DNA from: Microbacterium oryzae
Lineage (GTDB): Bacteria; Actinomycetota; Actinomycetes; Actinomycetales; Microbacteriaceae
Length of the DNA: 64,000 nucleotides
Assembly (NCBI RefSeq): GCF_009735645.1
Contig: NZ_CP032550.1
Span: 1,054,001-1,118,000, forward strand
Direction: 5' to 3'
Part shown: positions 38,515-51,618 of the stretch, piece after piece
Layout of the letters: each line of letters opens with the position of its first letter
How positions within the stretch are numbered: the first letter of the stretch is position 1
Position numbers and translations under genes: made by a program
The notes under the pieces: generated by a model
Seen by the model: only the letters and a program-made list of their open reading frames with translations
Databases searched by the model: none
What the model was told of the DNA's origin: nothing

Positions 38515-39141
38515 TCAGGACGCTACCAGGAGACCCGTGGTCTTCTCGCGCGCGGTGGCGAGGCGCTGCTGGACGTTGTCCCAGTTGACGATGTTCCAGA
38601 ACGCCTTGACGTAGTCGGCCTTCACGTTCTGGTAGTCGAGGTAGAAGGCGTGCTCCCACATGTCGAGGAGCAGCACCGGCACGGTTCCGGCGACGAGCTG
38701 CTGCTGCTGGTCGAAGAACTGCTGGATGATGAGCTGCTGGCCGATCGAGTCCCAGAAGAGACCCGCCCAGCCGGAGCCCTGGATGCCGAGCGCCGCGGCG
38801 TTGAACTGGCCCTGGAAGCCCTCGAACCCGCCGAAGTGCTCCTCGATGGCCGCGGCGATCTCGCCCTCGGGACGCTCCTGGCCCTCCGGGGTGAGGTTCG
38901 TCCAGAAGATCGAGTGGTTGGTGTGGCCGCCGAGATTGAACGCGAGGTCCTTCTCGAGCTTGTTCACGTTCGCGAAGTTGCCCGTCGCGCGGGCCTCCGC
39001 GAGCTGCTCGAGGGCGGTGTTCGCACCGGCGACGTAGGTCGCGTGGTGCTTGGAGTGGTGCAGCTCCATGATCCGGCCGCTGATGTGCGGCTCGAGCGCC
39101 GCGTAGTCGTAGGTGAGCTCCGGAAGCGTGTACTTCGCCAT
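38515..39141 (-). CDS. sodA: Superoxide dismutase (Mn/Fe family)
   Basis: A 208-residue cytoplasmic dismutase. Expected metal ligands are His28 (MELHHSKHH), His76 ([10 protein letters not shown]), Asp160 and His164 ([11 protein letters not shown]). The [10 protein letters not shown] segment, with Gln just before it at 121, sits where manganese and iron enzymes differ. Manganese use is likely but not proven. A TAGGAT hexamer at 39226-39231 would give a leader of about 78 nt. Confidence 0.95.
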   Translation of the reverse strand: MAKYTLPELTYDYAALEPHISGRIMELHHSKHHATYVAGANTALEQLAEARATGNFANVNKLEKDLAFNLGGHTNHSIFWTNLTPEGQERPEGEIAAAIEEHFGGFEGFQGQFNAAALGIQGSGWAGLFWDSIGQQLIIQQFFDQQQQLVAGTVPVLLLDMWEHAFYLDYQNVKADYVKAFWNIVNWDNVQQRLATAREKTTGLLVAS

Positions 39142-39225
39142 GCGTCGATTCTTCCCATCTCTCGGCGCCGTCGCGCGGCGCTGACCGGTGCCTCCGCCGC
39201 TGCCGCGAACGGAGGGTTCCCTCTC

Positions 39226-39231
39226 ATCCTA
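39226..39231 (-). promoter_or_regulatory. Putative -10 element (TAGGAT) of sodA
   Basis: TAGGAT on the minus strand, 84 nt before the sodA ATG. It is the only TAnnnT hexamer I noted in this gap on that strand. Confidence 0.35.
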
Positions 39232-39285
39232 GTGACGGATGGCCGGGACGGGTCGTCGAGACGGATGGCCGGAGCCGACGCGACG

Positions 39286-40260
39286 TCACTCCGCCCCGAC
39301 GGGGACGGCCGCCTGCGTGCCGGGGATGCCATCCTGCTCCGCGCGCTTGTCGGCCATCGCCAGCAGGCGGCGGATGCGGCCCGCCACGGCGTCCTTCGTC
39401 AGCGGCGGCTCGGCGTGGTGCCCGAGCTCGTCGAGGCTCGCGTCGCGGTGGGCGAGGCGCAGCGCCCCGGCCTCGCGGAGGTGCTCCGGCACGTCCTCGC
39501 CGAGGATCTCGAGGGCGCGCTCGACGCGCGCGCAGGCGGCGACGGCGGCCTGGGCCGAGCGGCGGAGGTTCGCGTCGTCGAAGTTCACGAGGCGGTTCAC
39601 GCCCGCGCGCACCTCACGGCGCTGGCGCATCTGGTCCCACTCGGCGGCGACGTTCACCGCGCCGATCGCCTGCAGCATGCCGCGGATGCCCTCGGCCTCG
39701 CGGATGACGACGCGCGGCACACCGCGCACCTCGCGCGCCTTCGCGGAGATGCCGATGCGGCCGGCGGCGCCGACGATGGCCATCCCGGCCTCGCCCGTCG
39801 GGCAGGCGACCTCGAGCGAAGCCGAGCGGCCCGGCTCGGACAGGCTGCCCGCTCCGAGGAAGGCTCCGCGCCAGATGGCGGCGAGGTCCTCGCGGGTGCC
39901 GGTCGTGAGTCGGTTCGGCAGCCCGCGGACGGGGCGACGGCGCTGATCGAGCAGGCCGGTCTGACGGGCGAGCGTCTCGCCGCCATCCACCACGCGCACG
40001 GCGAAGTGCTCGCCGTCGCGGGAGCCGGAGCCCTGGATGTGGGCGATCTCCGGACGCACGCCGTAGATCTCGGCGATGTCCCGCGCCACGCGGCGCGCGA
40101 GGTTGGGCGAGTCGACCTCGGCCTCGACCGCGACGCGTCCGGCGATGGAGTGCAGGCCGCCCGAGAACCGCAGCAGGGCCGTCGTCTCAGCGATCCGAAC
40201 CGAAGGACGCGGGTCCCTGACGGTGATCAGCTCTGCCTTGACATCGGCGGTCAGTGACAC
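39286..40260 (-). CDS. whiA: Sporulation/cell-division regulator WhiA
   Basis: A 324-residue DNA-binding protein with an N-terminal LAGLIDADG-like domain ([43 protein letters not shown]) and a C-terminal helix-turn-helix ([32 protein letters not shown]). In streptomycetes it controls development; in non-sporulating actinobacteria it affects division. GTG 40260 has GGGGAAA upstream. It follows rapZ directly, with yvcK absent from the usual position between them. Confidence 0.95.
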   Translation of the reverse strand: MSLTADVKAELITVRDPRPSVRIAETTALLRFSGGLHSIAGRVAVEAEVDSPNLARRVARDIAEIYGVRPEIAHIQGSGSRDGEHFAVRVVDGGETLARQTGLLDQRRRPVRGLPNRLTTGTREDLAAIWRGAFLGAGSLSEPGRSASLEVACPTGEAGMAIVGAAGRIGISAKAREVRGVPRVVIREAEGIRGMLQAIGAVNVAAEWDQMRQRREVRAGVNRLVNFDDANLRRSAQAAVAACARVERALEILGEDVPEHLREAGALRLAHRDASLDELGHHAEPPLTKDAVAGRIRRLLAMADKRAEQDGIPGTQAAVPVGAE

Positions 40261-40336
40261 GGATTTCCCCACTCTCGAAGACGGCGACGCGCCCATTTTG
40301 GCGCAAGGGTCAAGCTTAGCCGCCATACCCCTGGGA

Positions 40337-40364
40337 CCACCGGGTGGGAACTCCCAGCCGGTGG
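40337..40364. terminator. Hairpin between rapZ and whiA
   Basis: A long stem: CCACCGG/CCGGTGG (40337-40343 with 40358-40364), a G-G mismatch, then TGGGA/TCCCA closing a tiny loop. It lies 25 nt beyond the rapZ stop with no T-tract. It could end rapZ transcription or act as an mRNA processing or stability element. Confidence 0.5.
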
Positions 40365-40388
40365 CGTTATGACCTCGCCGTGGTGGAG

Positions 40389-41258
40389 CTACTCCCGCCC
40401 GAGATCGCGATGGCGCACGCGCACGGCGACGCCGGGGACGTCCTTCAGCCGCTCCGCCAGGGCCAGCGCCATGGCGACCGAGCGGTGCTTGCCGCCCGTG
40501 CACCCGACGGCCACGGTGGAGTGGTTCTTGTTCTCGCGCTGGTAGCCCTCGAGCACCGGCCGGAGCGCCTCGGCGTACGCGTCGAGGAACTCCCGCGCGC
40601 CCTCCCGCTCCATCACGTAGTCGCTCACGGGGCCATCCTGCCCGTTGAGATCGCGCAGGTCGTCGTTCCAGAACGGGTTCGGGAGGAAGCGCATGTCGGC
40701 GACGAGGTCGGCGTCGGGCGGGAGCCCGTACTTGAACCCGAAGCTCATCACCGTGACCCGGTGCCGTGGGGCGCCCTCCTCGCGCACGAGGTCGGTCACG
40801 TGCGTGGCGAGCTGGTGGATGTTGTACGTCGAGGTGTCGATGATGATGTCGGCGTTCGTGCGCACCGGCGCGAGGATCTCCCGCTCGCGTCGGATGCCGT
40901 CGAGGAGGGTGCCGTCGCCCTGCAGCGGATGCGGTCGGCGCACGGCCTCGAAGCGGCGGACCAGGACGTCGTCCGAGGCGTCGAGGAAGATCACCCGGAG
41001 GTTGTTCCGCTCGCGCAGCGCCTGCGTCGTGGCCGGGAAGTCCGCGAAGAGGTCGCGGCCGCGCACGTCGACGACGGCCGCCACGCGGGGCAGCTCGTCG
41101 CCCAGGCGGGCCGAGAGGTCGAGGAGCGGCCGCATCATCTGCGGCGGCAGGTTGTCGACGACGTACCAGTCGAGGTCCTCGAGCGCGTTGGCGACCGTCG
41201 AGCGACCCGCGCCGCTCATGCCGGTCACGATCAGGACCTCGCCCGCTGCCTCGTTCAT
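40389..41258 (-). CDS. rapZ: RNase adapter protein RapZ
   Basis: A 289-residue nucleotide-binding protein with Walker [10 protein letters not shown] (13-21) and a C-terminal domain containing [23 protein letters not shown] and [11 protein letters not shown]. In E. coli it binds GlmZ RNA and senses glucosamine-6-phosphate; the actinobacterial role is less clear. ATG 41258 is chosen because the TAGGCT element 7 nt upstream supports it and the family starts here. Confidence 0.94.
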   Translation of the reverse strand: MNEAAGEVLIVTGMSGAGRSTVANALEDLDWYVVDNLPPQMMRPLLDLSARLGDELPRVAAVVDVRGRDLFADFPATTQALRERNNLRVIFLDASDDVLVRRFEAVRRPHPLQGDGTLLDGIRREREILAPVRTNADIIIDTSTYNIHQLATHVTDLVREEGAPRHRVTVMSFGFKYGLPPDADLVADMRFLPNPFWNDDLRDLNGQDGPVSDYVMEREGAREFLDAYAEALRPVLEGYQRENKNHSTVAVGCTGGKHRSVAMALALAERLKDVPGVAVRVRHRDLGRE

Positions 41259-41265
41259 CGCGGCC

Positions 41266-41271
41266 AGCCTA
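41266..41271 (-). promoter_or_regulatory. Putative -10 element (TAGGCT) overlapping the uvrC stop codon
   Basis: The uvrC TAG stop (41269-41271) is the first half of TAGGCT. The rapZ ATG follows 7 nt later without a ribosome binding site. Confidence 0.5.
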
Positions 41272-43221
41272 CCGACCATCCGCGACCGGCGCGTCGACCG
41301 CGGGCTCGCGGGCGTCATCTCGATGCAGGTGCTCGTAGATCGTCGCGGCGAGCTTGGGGCCGATCCCCGGCAGCTCCTCGATCTGCTCGACGGTGCCCGC
41401 CCGCAGCGCGCTCACCGAGCCGAAGTGCCGCAGCAGGGCGCGGATGCGCGACTCGCCGAGCCCGGGGATCTCGCTGAGGACGGACTGGATGTCGCGGCGG
41501 CGCCGCTTGCGCTGATGCGTGATCGCGAAGCGGTGCGCCTCGTCGCGCAGGCGCTGCACGAGGTACAGCGCCTCCGAGGTGCGCGGCAGGATGACCGGGT
41601 AGTCCTCGCCGGGGAGCCACAGCTCCTCCAGGCGCTTCGCGATGCCGCACAGGGCGATCTCCTCGTGCCCGGACTCCCGCAGCGCGCGGGCCGCCGCGGC
41701 GACCTGCGGCTGCCCGCCGTCGACGACGAGCAGCTGGGGCGGGTACGCGAAGCGCCGCCGTTTGCTGGGCGCCGTCACGACGTCGTCGGCATCGCTCGTG
41801 GCGAGCTCGGCGGCGTCCGGCGCCGCCTCCTCCGGCCGGTCGAGATGCGCGAGCCGACGTGTGAGCACCTGGTGCATCGAGTCGGTGTCGTCGGTCGTCT
41901 CCGCGATGGAGAACGAGCGGTACTGGTCCTTGCGCGGCAGCCCGTCCTCGAACACGACCATGGAGGCCACGACGTTGGTGCCCTGCAGGTGCGAGATGTC
42001 GTAGCACTCGATCCGCAGCGGCGCCTCGTCCATCCCGAGCGCCTCCTGCAGATCGGCGAGCGCCTGGGAGCGCGCGGCGTAGTCGCTCGTTCGCCGGGTC
42101 TTGTGCCGCATGAGCGCCTGCGTGGCGTTCAGCGTCGCGTTCCGCATCAGCTCGGCGCGCTGCCCGCGCTGCGCGACGGCGACCTCGACGCGCTTCCCGC
42201 GCCGGCTCGCGAGCCACTGCTCGATCTCCTCGGCGTCGGGCGGCAGCGTCGGCACGAGCACCCGGCGCGGGACATCCGCCGGCGCGGCGTCGCCGTAGAC
42301 GCGCTGCAGGATCTGATCCACGAGCTCGGGGCCCGAGATGTCGAGCTCCTTGTCGATCGTGGTGGAGTGCACTCCGCGCACGCGGCCGCCGCGGATGACG
42401 AAGTGGTGCACGGCGGCGGAGAGCTCGTCCTCGGCGATGCCGAAGAGGTCCGCGTCCGCGTCGTCGGGCAGGACCATCGCGCTCTTGTTGAGGACGGCGT
42501 CGATCGAGGCGAGCTTGTCGCGGTAGATCGCGGCCTGCTCGTAGTCCATGGCCGCCGCGGCCGCCTTCATCCGCGCGGTGAGCTCGCGGGTGAAGCGCTC
42601 GTCGCCGCCGTTCATGAACGCCACGAAGTCGTCGACCATGGCGCGGTGCTCGGCGATCGTCACGCGGTGCGAGCAGGGCCCGCCGCACTTGCCGATCTGG
42701 CCGGGGAAGCAGGGCCGCCCCGTCTGCATGGCGCGCTTGTACGACGCGTCGCTGCAGGTGCGGATGGGGAACACCTTGATCATGAGGTCGATCGTGTCGC
42801 GCACCGCCCAGATCTTCGGGTACGGCCCGAAGTACTTCGCGCCGGGGATCCGGTGGTTGCGCGTGACCATCACCCGCGGCGCCTCGTCGCCGAGCGTGAC
42901 GGCGAGGAAGGGGTACGACTTGTCGTCGCGGTACTTGACGTTGAACGGCGGATCGAACTCCTTGATCCACTGGTACTCGAGCTGCAGCGAGTCGACGTCG
43001 GTCGGCACGACCGTCCACTCCACGGAGGCCGCCGTGGTGACCATCCGCCGCGTGCGCTCGTGCAGCGTGTGCAGGGGCGCGAAGTAGTTCGACAGCCGCT
43101 GACGCAGGTTCTTCGCCTTGCCGACGTAGAGCACGCGCCCGTTCGCGTCGCGGAAGCGGTACACGCCCGGATTCGTCGGGATCTCCCCCGGCTTCGGCTT
43201 GTAGGGCAGCTGATCGGCCAC
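41269..43221 (-). CDS. uvrC: Excinuclease ABC subunit C
   Basis: A 650-residue nuclease that makes both cuts in nucleotide excision repair. It has an N-terminal GIY-YIG domain ([23 protein letters not shown]), a UvrB-interacting UVR motif ([16 protein letters not shown]), the RNase H-like half ([26 protein letters not shown]) and C-terminal helix-hairpin-helix repeats ([22 protein letters not shown]). GTG 43221 follows the uvrA stop by 1 nt. Confidence 0.97.
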   Translation of the reverse strand: MADQLPYKPKPGEIPTNPGVYRFRDANGRVLYVGKAKNLRQRLSNYFAPLHTLHERTRRMVTTAASVEWTVVPTDVDSLQLEYQWIKEFDPPFNVKYRDDKSYPFLAVTLGDEAPRVMVTRNHRIPGAKYFGPYPKIWAVRDTIDLMIKVFPIRTCSDASYKRAMQTGRPCFPGQIGKCGGPCSHRVTIAEHRAMVDDFVAFMNGGDERFTRELTARMKAAAAAMDYEQAAIYRDKLASIDAVLNKSAMVLPDDADADLFGIAEDELSAAVHHFVIRGGRVRGVHSTTIDKELDISGPELVDQILQRVYGDAAPADVPRRVLVPTLPPDAEEIEQWLASRRGKRVEVAVAQRGQRAELMRNATLNATQALMRHKTRRTSDYAARSQALADLQEALGMDEAPLRIECYDISHLQGTNVVASMVVFEDGLPRKDQYRSFSIAETTDDTDSMHQVLTRRLAHLDRPEEAAPDAAELATSDADDVVTAPSKRRRFAYPPQLLVVDGGQPQVAAAARALRESGHEEIALCGIAKRLEELWLPGEDYPVILPRTSEALYLVQRLRDEAHRFAITHQRKRRRRDIQSVLSEIPGLGESRIRALLRHFGSVSALRAGTVEQIEELPGIGPKLAATIYEHLHRDDAREPAVDAPVADGR

Positions 43222-43222
43222 G

Positions 43223-46111
<2,889 letters not shown>

Positions 46112-46117
46112 CTCACA

Positions 46118-46123
46118 ATCCTA
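46118..46123 (-). promoter_or_regulatory. Putative -10 element (TAGGAT) of uvrA-uvrC
   Basis: TAGGAT, 6 nt, then GTG 46111 on the minus strand. The transcript would be leaderless. Confidence 0.55.
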
Positions 46124-46222
46124 AGGACCGCCACGGACACGCGGACCTTTGTTCGACGCTTCGCTCAGCGGACTCGAAGACGCGGCCCGAGAGCGCACCG
46201 CCGCGGACCGCTCGGAGACCCC

Positions 46223-46251
46223 TTGGCCCGGCTCATACCCCGGCGCATACT
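46223..46251 (+). promoter_or_regulatory. Putative promoter of the small Cys-protein gene
   Basis: A -35 TTGGCC (46223-46228) and a -10 CATACT (46246-46251) separated by 17 nt, about 23 nt before the start codon. Confidence 0.45.
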
Positions 46252-46274
46252 GAGGACGAGAGGAGATGATCATC

Positions 46275-46484
46275 ATGGAGAGCGGAGTCCGACACGCGCA
46301 CCCGCATCTCCGGGAGCGGATCCGCGCCGCCGGCGGCGTCTACGAATGGGCGAACGACATGCTCATCCGGATGGCCGGCCCCGCGCAGCTGGGCGACGGC
46401 CCTGGCTCGCCGTGCGTCCACTGCGGCCACCCGCGCATCGACCACGTCGAGCGCGACGGCGAGCTGCGCTGCCCGGAGGAGTGA
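46275..46484 (+). CDS. Small protein with a C-terminal CxxC motif, 69 aa
   Basis: I do not recognise a family. The N-terminal part (VRHAHPHLRERIRAAGGVYEWANDML) looks helical and His-rich. The C-terminal 25 residues contain CVHCGHPRIDH and a later single Cys (LRCPEE), a possible zinc-ribbon-like site. ATG 46275 is preferred because GAGGAG lies 9 nt upstream; the ATG at 46266 would abut that site. It sits between uvrA and uvrB on the opposite strand. Confidence 0.65.
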   Translation: MESGVRHAHPHLRERIRAAGGVYEWANDMLIRMAGPAQLGDGPGSPCVHCGHPRIDHVERDGELRCPEE

Positions 46485-46493
46485 GCGCCTCCT

Positions 46494-46523
46494 GGTCCGT
46501 GCCGAGCGAGCCCGGCACGGACC
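46494..46523. terminator. Bidirectional hairpin between the small Cys-protein gene and uvrB
   Basis: A perfect 11-bp stem (46494-46504 with 46513-46523) with an 8-nt loop, between two convergent genes. Confidence 0.75.
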
Positions 46524-46529
46524 GCTCGC

Positions 46530-48617
46530 TCAGGCGTGTCCGGCCTTCTCCATCTGCCGCAGCGCGCGCTTGAGGTCCTGCACCTCGTCGCGCAGGCGTC
46601 CGGCGAGCTCGAACTTGAGCTCCTCCGCCGCCGCCAGCATCTGCTGCGTGAGTTCGGCGATCGTCTCCTCCAGCTGATTCGCACCCTCCGCGGCGATGCC
46701 CTCGCGCCGGCGCACCGGAGTCGGCGTCTTGCCCTTGCCCTTGCCCGACTTCGTGCGCGCGGAGTCCCGCTTGGACAGCAGATCGGCGGTGTCGGCCTCC
46801 TCGCGCGTGATCGCGTCGGTGATGTCGGCGATCTTCTTGCGCAGCGGCTGCGGGTCGATGCCGTGCTCGAGGTTGTATGCGATCTGGATCTCGCGGCGAC
46901 GCTCGGTCTCGTCGATCGCCTTGCGCATGGAGTCGGTCATCGTGTCGGCGTACATGTGCACCTGGCCCGAGACGTTGCGCGCGGCGCGGCCGATGGTCTG
47001 GATGAGCGAGGTCCCCGAGCGCAAGAACCCCTCCTTGTCGGCGTCGAGGATAGCCACGAGCGACACCTCGGGGAGGTCGAGTCCCTCACGGAGGAGGTTG
47101 ATGCCCACGAGCACGTCGTACACGCCCTGCCGCAGCTCGGTGAGCAGCTCCACACGGCGCAGCGTGTCGACGTCCGAGTGCAGATAGCGCACCCGCACCC
47201 CGTGCTCGCCGAGGAAGTCGGTGAGCTCCTCCGACATCTTCTTCGTGAGCGTCGTGACGAGCACGCGCTCGTCGCGCTCGACGCGCAGGCGGATCTCCTC
47301 GAGCAGGTCGTCGATCTGCCCCTTGGACGGCTTCACGACGATCTCGGGGTCCACGAGCCCGGTGGGGCGAATGATCTGCTCCACCACGCCGTCGGCGATC
47401 CCCATCTCGTACTTGCCGGGCGTCGCCGACAGGTACACGGTCTGGCCGATGCGCTCCTTGAACTCGTCCCAGCGCAGCGGCCGGTTGTCCATGGCGCTCG
47501 GCAGGCGGAAGCCGTGCTCCACGAGCGTGCGCTTGCGCGACGCGTCGCCCTCGTACATGGCCCCGATCTGCGGCACGGTGACGTGCGACTCGTCGATGAC
47601 GAGCAGGAAGTCGTCGGGGAAGAAGTCGAGCAGCGTGTGCGGCGGCTGCCCGGGCGCGCGCTGGTCGAGGTGCCGCGAGTAGTTCTCGATGCCGGAGCAG
47701 AAGCCCAGCTGCTCGAGCATCTCGAGGTCGAACGTCGTGCGCATCTTCAGCCGCTGCGCCTCGAGCAGCTTTCCCTGCTTCTCGAACTCCTGCAGCCGCT
47801 CCGCCAGCTCCACCTCGATCGTCTTGATCGCGCGCTGGATGGTGTCGGTGCCGGCCGCGTAGTGGGTCGCGGGGAAGATGGCGACCGCGTCCATCCGCTC
47901 GATGACGTCGCCGGTGAGCGGGTGGAGCTTGTAGAGCGCCTCGATCTCGTCGCCGAACAGCTCGATGCGGATCGCGAACTCCTCGTAGACCGGGATGATC
48001 TCGATCGTGTCGCCGCGGACGCGGAAGTTGCCGCGCGAGAAGTCGACGTCGTTGCGGTTGTACTGCATCGAGACGAACTGCCGGATGATCGCATCGCGGT
48101 CGTACCGCTCCCCCACCTGCAGCGCGATGAGCGCGCGCAGGTACTCCTCGGGCGAGCCGAGGCCGTAGATGCAGGAGACGGTGCTGACGACGACCGCATC
48201 GCGGCGGCTGAGCAGCGTGTTCGTCGTCGAGTGCCGCAGTCGCTCGACCTCCGAGTTGATCGACGAGTCCTTCTCGATGAAGGTGTCCGTCTGCGGCACG
48301 TACGCCTCGGGCTGGTAGTAGTCGTAGTACGAGACGAAGTACTCGACGGCGTTGTTCGGCATGAGGTCGCGGAACTCGTTCGCGAGCTGCGCGGCGAGCG
48401 TCTTGTTGTGCGCGAGCACGAGGGTCGGCCGCTGCACCTGCTCGATGAGCCAGGCGGTCGTCGCGGACTTGCCGGTGCCGGTCGCTCCCAGCAGCACGAC
48501 ATCGGTCTCACCCGCGTTGATGCGCGCGGCGAGCTCGGCGATCGCCTTCGGCTGGTCGCCGCTCGGCAGGTACTCGCTCACCACCTCGAAGGGCCGGACG
48601 CTGCGTGTGGTCTGCAT
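46530..48617 (-). CDS. uvrB: Excinuclease ABC subunit B
   Basis: A 695-residue damage-verification helicase. Seen are the N-terminal [11 protein letters not shown], Walker [14 protein letters not shown], the beta-hairpin region [21 protein letters not shown], the helicase motif [10 protein letters not shown], and the C-terminal UVR motif ([16 protein letters not shown]). The ATG has TAGGCT 6 nt upstream, where the TAG is the stop of the 5-oxoprolinase gene. Confidence 0.98.
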   Translation of the reverse strand: MQTTRSVRPFEVVSEYLPSGDQPKAIAELAARINAGETDVVLLGATGTGKSATTAWLIEQVQRPTLVLAHNKTLAAQLANEFRDLMPNNAVEYFVSYYDYYQPEAYVPQTDTFIEKDSSINSEVERLRHSTTNTLLSRRDAVVVSTVSCIYGLGSPEEYLRALIALQVGERYDRDAIIRQFVSMQYNRNDVDFSRGNFRVRGDTIEIIPVYEEFAIRIELFGDEIEALYKLHPLTGDVIERMDAVAIFPATHYAAGTDTIQRAIKTIEVELAERLQEFEKQGKLLEAQRLKMRTTFDLEMLEQLGFCSGIENYSRHLDQRAPGQPPHTLLDFFPDDFLLVIDESHVTVPQIGAMYEGDASRKRTLVEHGFRLPSAMDNRPLRWDEFKERIGQTVYLSATPGKYEMGIADGVVEQIIRPTGLVDPEIVVKPSKGQIDDLLEEIRLRVERDERVLVTTLTKKMSEELTDFLGEHGVRVRYLHSDVDTLRRVELLTELRQGVYDVLVGINLLREGLDLPEVSLVAILDADKEGFLRSGTSLIQTIGRAARNVSGQVHMYADTMTDSMRKAIDETERRREIQIAYNLEHGIDPQPLRKKIADITDAITREEADTADLLSKRDSARTKSGKGKGKTPTPVRRREGIAAEGANQLEETIAELTQQMLAAAEELKFELAGRLRDEVQDLKRALRQMEKAGHA

Positions 48618-48623
48618 GCTTCC

Positions 48624-48629
48624 AGCCTA
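48624..48629 (-). promoter_or_regulatory. Putative -10 element (TAGGCT) overlapping the pxpBC stop codon
   Basis: The TAG stop of the upstream gene (48627-48629) begins TAGGCT. Six nt later is the uvrB ATG. Confidence 0.5.
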
Positions 48630-50255
48630 GAAGGGGCCTCCGACATCGAGGGCGGTCGGGCGGAAGCGGATGCGCGCACCGGGCGGCGTCTGCGCGGCGA
48701 GGTCCAGGTCGTCCGTCACCACGCACGCGATCACGGGGTATCCGCCGGTTACGGGACGGTCCCGCAGCAGCACGACCGGATGGCCGTGGGGCGGCACCTG
48801 CACGGCGCCCGCGGCCATCCCCTCGCTCGGCAGCTCCGCCGTCACCGCGCGCTCGAGGGCGCGGGCCCCCTCGAGGCGGATGCCGACGCGATCCGACCGC
48901 GGCGTGACCGTCCACTCGTCCTCGAGGAAGCGCCGCACGCCATCCCCCGTGAACCAGTCGTCGCGCGGCCCCAGGACCACCCGCAGCACGACCGTCTCCC
49001 CGGCAGCGGGCAGGCGCGGCGGCGGCGCGAGGGATGGCCGCGCCACGGCGGCACGGACGGCCGCCGGCCCGCGCAGCGGCACGACGTCGCCCGCCCGGAG
49101 CGGCGCGGCGCCTCGCTCACGCGACCCGAGCCCCGCGAGCGTGTCGGTCGCGAGGCTGGCGAGCTCGGGGGCGAGGGCGATCGCACCTCGGACCGCGATC
49201 ACGCTGCGCAGCCCGCGCCCGGCCCATCCCGCCACGAGCTCGTCGCCGTCGTGCACGGCGACCGGGGTCTCGCACGGCACCGCCTCCGTCGTGCCATCCC
49301 GGTGCACCAGGGTCGCTCCCAGGTCTGCGCCCGCCCGTGCGACGACTCCGGCGCCGCGGAAGCGCAGCGTCGCGCCGCCGGCCAGCAGCTCGAGCGCCGC
49401 GGCCTCGGGCGGATTCCCCACCGCGCGCTGTGCGGCGCGGTGCGCGCGCCGGTCCGCCGCTCCCGACTCCGCGACCCCGAGGCTCGCGCGACCGACGCGG
49501 CCGAGGTCCTGCACGAGCAGCTGCAGCCCCGGGTCGACGACCTCGATCGCGGGCGCCGTGCTGCGGTCCCCCGGCAGATCGACGGCACCGGTCGCGACCG
49601 CGGGCCGGGAGGACGCGCCGGCCCGCGGCGGCGCCCCCGCGACCGTGAAGCCCGCGGCCGCGAACCGCACGACCGTGCCGGGCGCGAGGAGCGCGGGCGG
49701 CTCGCGGTCGGCGTCCCACAGCTCCGCGTGGGTCCGCCCCACGAGCTGCCAGCCGCCCGGACTCTCCCGCGGGTACACGCCCGAGTACGGGCCCGCGAGC
49801 GCGACCGCCCCGCGCGGCACCCGTGTGCGCGGCGCGGACCGACGCGGCACGTCGAACAGCGGATCGTCGCACACGAGGTAGCCGAACCCCGGCGCGAACC
49901 CCGTGAAGGCGACCCGCCAGCGCGCGCCCGTGTGCCGCCGCACCAGCTCCGCTGCGCTCACTCCCAGGTACGCGGCGACCTCCGGGAGGTCCTCGCCGTC
50001 GTACGCGACCGCGATCTCCACCTCGCGCCCGACGACGGGCGCCGATGCGGCGAGGGGCAGCGAGCGGATGGCCGTGGCCACCTCCGCGACGCGCCGCGGG
50101 TCGCACCGCACGAGCACCGTGCGCGCGGCGGGCACCAGCTCCTCGACGCCCGGCAGCTCGGCTGCGGCGAGCGCGGCGTGCAGCCGCTCGGCCGCGGCGA
50201 GGTCGGCCACCTCGACGAGAAGCGCGCGGTCCCCCGCGGGCAGCACGCGTCTCAT
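48627..50255 (-). CDS. pxpBC: 5-oxoprolinase subunits B and C, fused (PxpB-PxpC)
   Basis: A 542-residue fusion. The N-terminal 210 residues match PxpB/KipI ([17 protein letters not shown], then [14 protein letters not shown]). The C-terminal 320 residues match PxpC/KipA ([37 protein letters not shown]). With PxpA it hydrolyses 5-oxoproline (pyroglutamate) to glutamate using ATP. The two parts are separate genes in many bacteria. The start overlaps the pxpA stop (ATGA). Confidence 0.92.
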   Translation of the reverse strand: MRRVLPAGDRALLVEVADLAAAERLHAALAAAELPGVEELVPAARTVLVRCDPRRVAEVATAIRSLPLAASAPVVGREVEIAVAYDGEDLPEVAAYLGVSAAELVRRHTGARWRVAFTGFAPGFGYLVCDDPLFDVPRRSAPRTRVPRGAVALAGPYSGVYPRESPGGWQLVGRTHAELWDADREPPALLAPGTVVRFAAAGFTVAGAPPRAGASSRPAVATGAVDLPGDRSTAPAIEVVDPGLQLLVQDLGRVGRASLGVAESGAADRRAHRAAQRAVGNPPEAAALELLAGGATLRFRGAGVVARAGADLGATLVHRDGTTEAVPCETPVAVHDGDELVAGWAGRGLRSVIAVRGAIALAPELASLATDTLAGLGSRERGAAPLRAGDVVPLRGPAAVRAAVARPSLAPPPRLPAAGETVVLRVVLGPRDDWFTGDGVRRFLEDEWTVTPRSDRVGIRLEGARALERAVTAELPSEGMAAGAVQVPPHGHPVVLLRDRPVTGGYPVIACVVTDDLDLAAQTPPGARIRFRPTALDVGGPF

Positions 50256-51007
50256 GGGGCGAAGGGCGCGAGCGGGATGCCCTCGGCTTCGAGCGCGCGT
50301 CGGACGGCGACCGCCATCGCCACGGCGCCCGGGCTGTCGCCGTGCACGCAGATCGAGTCCGCCCGCAGCCGCAGCGCCGTCCCATCGACGGCCGCTACCT
50401 GCCCGTCGCGGACGAGCCGGGCCATCCGCCGCGCCACCTCGTCGACGCCGTGCAGCACGGCGCCGGGCTGGCCGCGCGGCACCAGCGCGCCCGAGGCGAG
50501 GTAGCCCCGATCGGCGAACGCCTCGGTCGCGGTGCCGAGCCCCGCACGCTGGGCGGCGTCCAGCAGCGCGCTGCCGGGCAGTCCGAGGACGGGCAGCGTG
50601 GGGTCCACCGCGCGGACGGCCGCCACGACGGTCCGCGCGCGGCTCGCGTCCGCGACGGCGTCGTTGTAGAGCGCGCCGTGCGGCTTGACGTAGCGGACCC
50701 TCGTCCCCGCGGCGCCGGCCATCGGCACCAGGTCGGCGAGCTGCCCCTCGAGATCGGCCTGCAGCGCGGCCGCGTCCACGTCGAGGGAGCGGCGGCCGAA
50801 CCCCTCGAGGTCGCGATAGCCCGGGTGCGCGCCCACCACGACGCCGCGGCGCGCGGCGGCCGCGAGCGTCGAGCGGATGCCGTCCGCGGTGCCGGCGTGC
50901 GCTCCGCACGAGACGTTCGCGCTGGTGACGACGTCGAGCATCGCCTCGTCGTCGCTCACGACCCGACCCGGCGCGTTCTCGCCGAGGTCGGAGTTGAGGT
51001 CGATCAC
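50252..51007 (-). CDS. pxpA: 5-oxoprolinase subunit A (LamB/YcsF family)
   Basis: A 251-residue LamB/YcsF protein, the third subunit of the bacterial 5-oxoprolinase. It has the typical start [14 protein letters not shown], then [18 protein letters not shown] and [13 protein letters not shown] 51007 overlaps the coaE stop by 4 nt, so this catabolic gene is translated behind a coenzyme A synthesis gene, an unusual neighbour. Confidence 0.93.
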   Translation of the reverse strand: MIDLNSDLGENAPGRVVSDDEAMLDVVTSANVSCGAHAGTADGIRSTLAAAARRGVVVGAHPGYRDLEGFGRRSLDVDAAALQADLEGQLADLVPMAGAAGTRVRYVKPHGALYNDAVADASRARTVVAAVRAVDPTLPVLGLPGSALLDAAQRAGLGTATEAFADRGYLASGALVPRGQPGAVLHGVDEVARRMARLVRDGQVAAVDGTALRLRADSICVHGDSPGAVAMAVAVRRALEAEGIPLAPFAP

Positions 51008-51606
51008 GGCCCCGCGGTGAGCGACCGCCACAGCTCGTCGGTCTGCGCGCGCGTCTCGCCGAGGGTGCCGGAGGTGTCGATGACGACGTCGGCGAGTGCG
51101 AGGCGCTCGTCGTCCCCCGCCTGGTTCGCGATGCGCGCGGCGGCGTCGGCCTCCGTCATGCCGCGCTGCTCCACGAGCCGACGGCGGCGGATGTCCGCGG
51201 GCGCGTGAGCGACGACGACGCGGTCCCACTCCCCCGCGCCGCGCGCCTCGGCGAGAAGGGGCACGTCGTACACGACGACCGTGCGCGGGTCGGCGTCGAG
51301 CGCGGCGCGGAACCGGCGCTGCGACTCCTCCTTCACCGCCGGGTGCACGATCGCGTTGAGCCGGGCGAGGCGCTCGCGGTCGCCGAAGACCACCGCTCCG
51401 AGGGCCGCGCGGTCGAGCGCGCCGTCGACGGTCAGCACCTCGGGCCCGAACTCGGCCGCGATGGCCGCGAGCACGGGCTGACCGGGGGCCTGCAGCTCGC
51501 GGACGAGCGCATCGGCGTCGACGACGACGGCGCCGTGCTCCGCGAGCCGACGGGCGATGGTCGACTTGCCCGAGGCGATCCCCCCGGTGAGTGCGACGAG
51601 TGGCAT
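51004..51606 (-). CDS. coaE: Dephospho-CoA kinase
   Basis: A 200-residue P-loop kinase for the last step of coenzyme A synthesis. It has Walker [10 protein letters not shown] (8-16), [11 protein letters not shown] and [10 protein letters not shown]. In most actinobacteria coaE lies between rpsA and uvrB. Here nitrogen-related genes separate it from both. ATG 51606 has TAGACT 6 nt upstream, overlapping the stop of the HutD-family gene. Confidence 0.95.
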   Translation of the reverse strand: MPLVALTGGIASGKSTIARRLAEHGAVVVDADALVRELQAPGQPVLAAIAAEFGPEVLTVDGALDRAALGAVVFGDRERLARLNAIVHPAVKEESQRRFRAALDADPRTVVVYDVPLLAEARGAGEWDRVVVAHAPADIRRRRLVEQRGMTEADAAARIANQAGDDERLALADVVIDTSGTLGETRAQTDELWRSLTAGP

Positions 51607-51612
51607 GCGGTC

Positions 51613-51618
51613 AGTCTA
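51613..51618 (-). promoter_or_regulatory. Putative -10 element (TAGACT) overlapping the HutD-family stop codon
   Basis: The TAG stop (51616-51618) opens TAGACT. Six nt later is the coaE ATG, with no ribosome binding site. This would let coaE be expressed independently of the nitrogen genes upstream. Confidence 0.55.

Noticed and set aside
46112..46265. LexA/SOS box upstream of uvrA
   Set aside because: GTTCGA occurs near 46150, but no matching half-site lies at the right distance, so no palindromic SOS box is supported.
46536..50504. Very long open frame (1322 codons) on the plus strand
   Set aside because: It is antisense to uvrB and pxpBC, which have clear family motifs. High GC content keeps the reverse frame open, and the translation is Arg/Ala/Leu-rich without domains.
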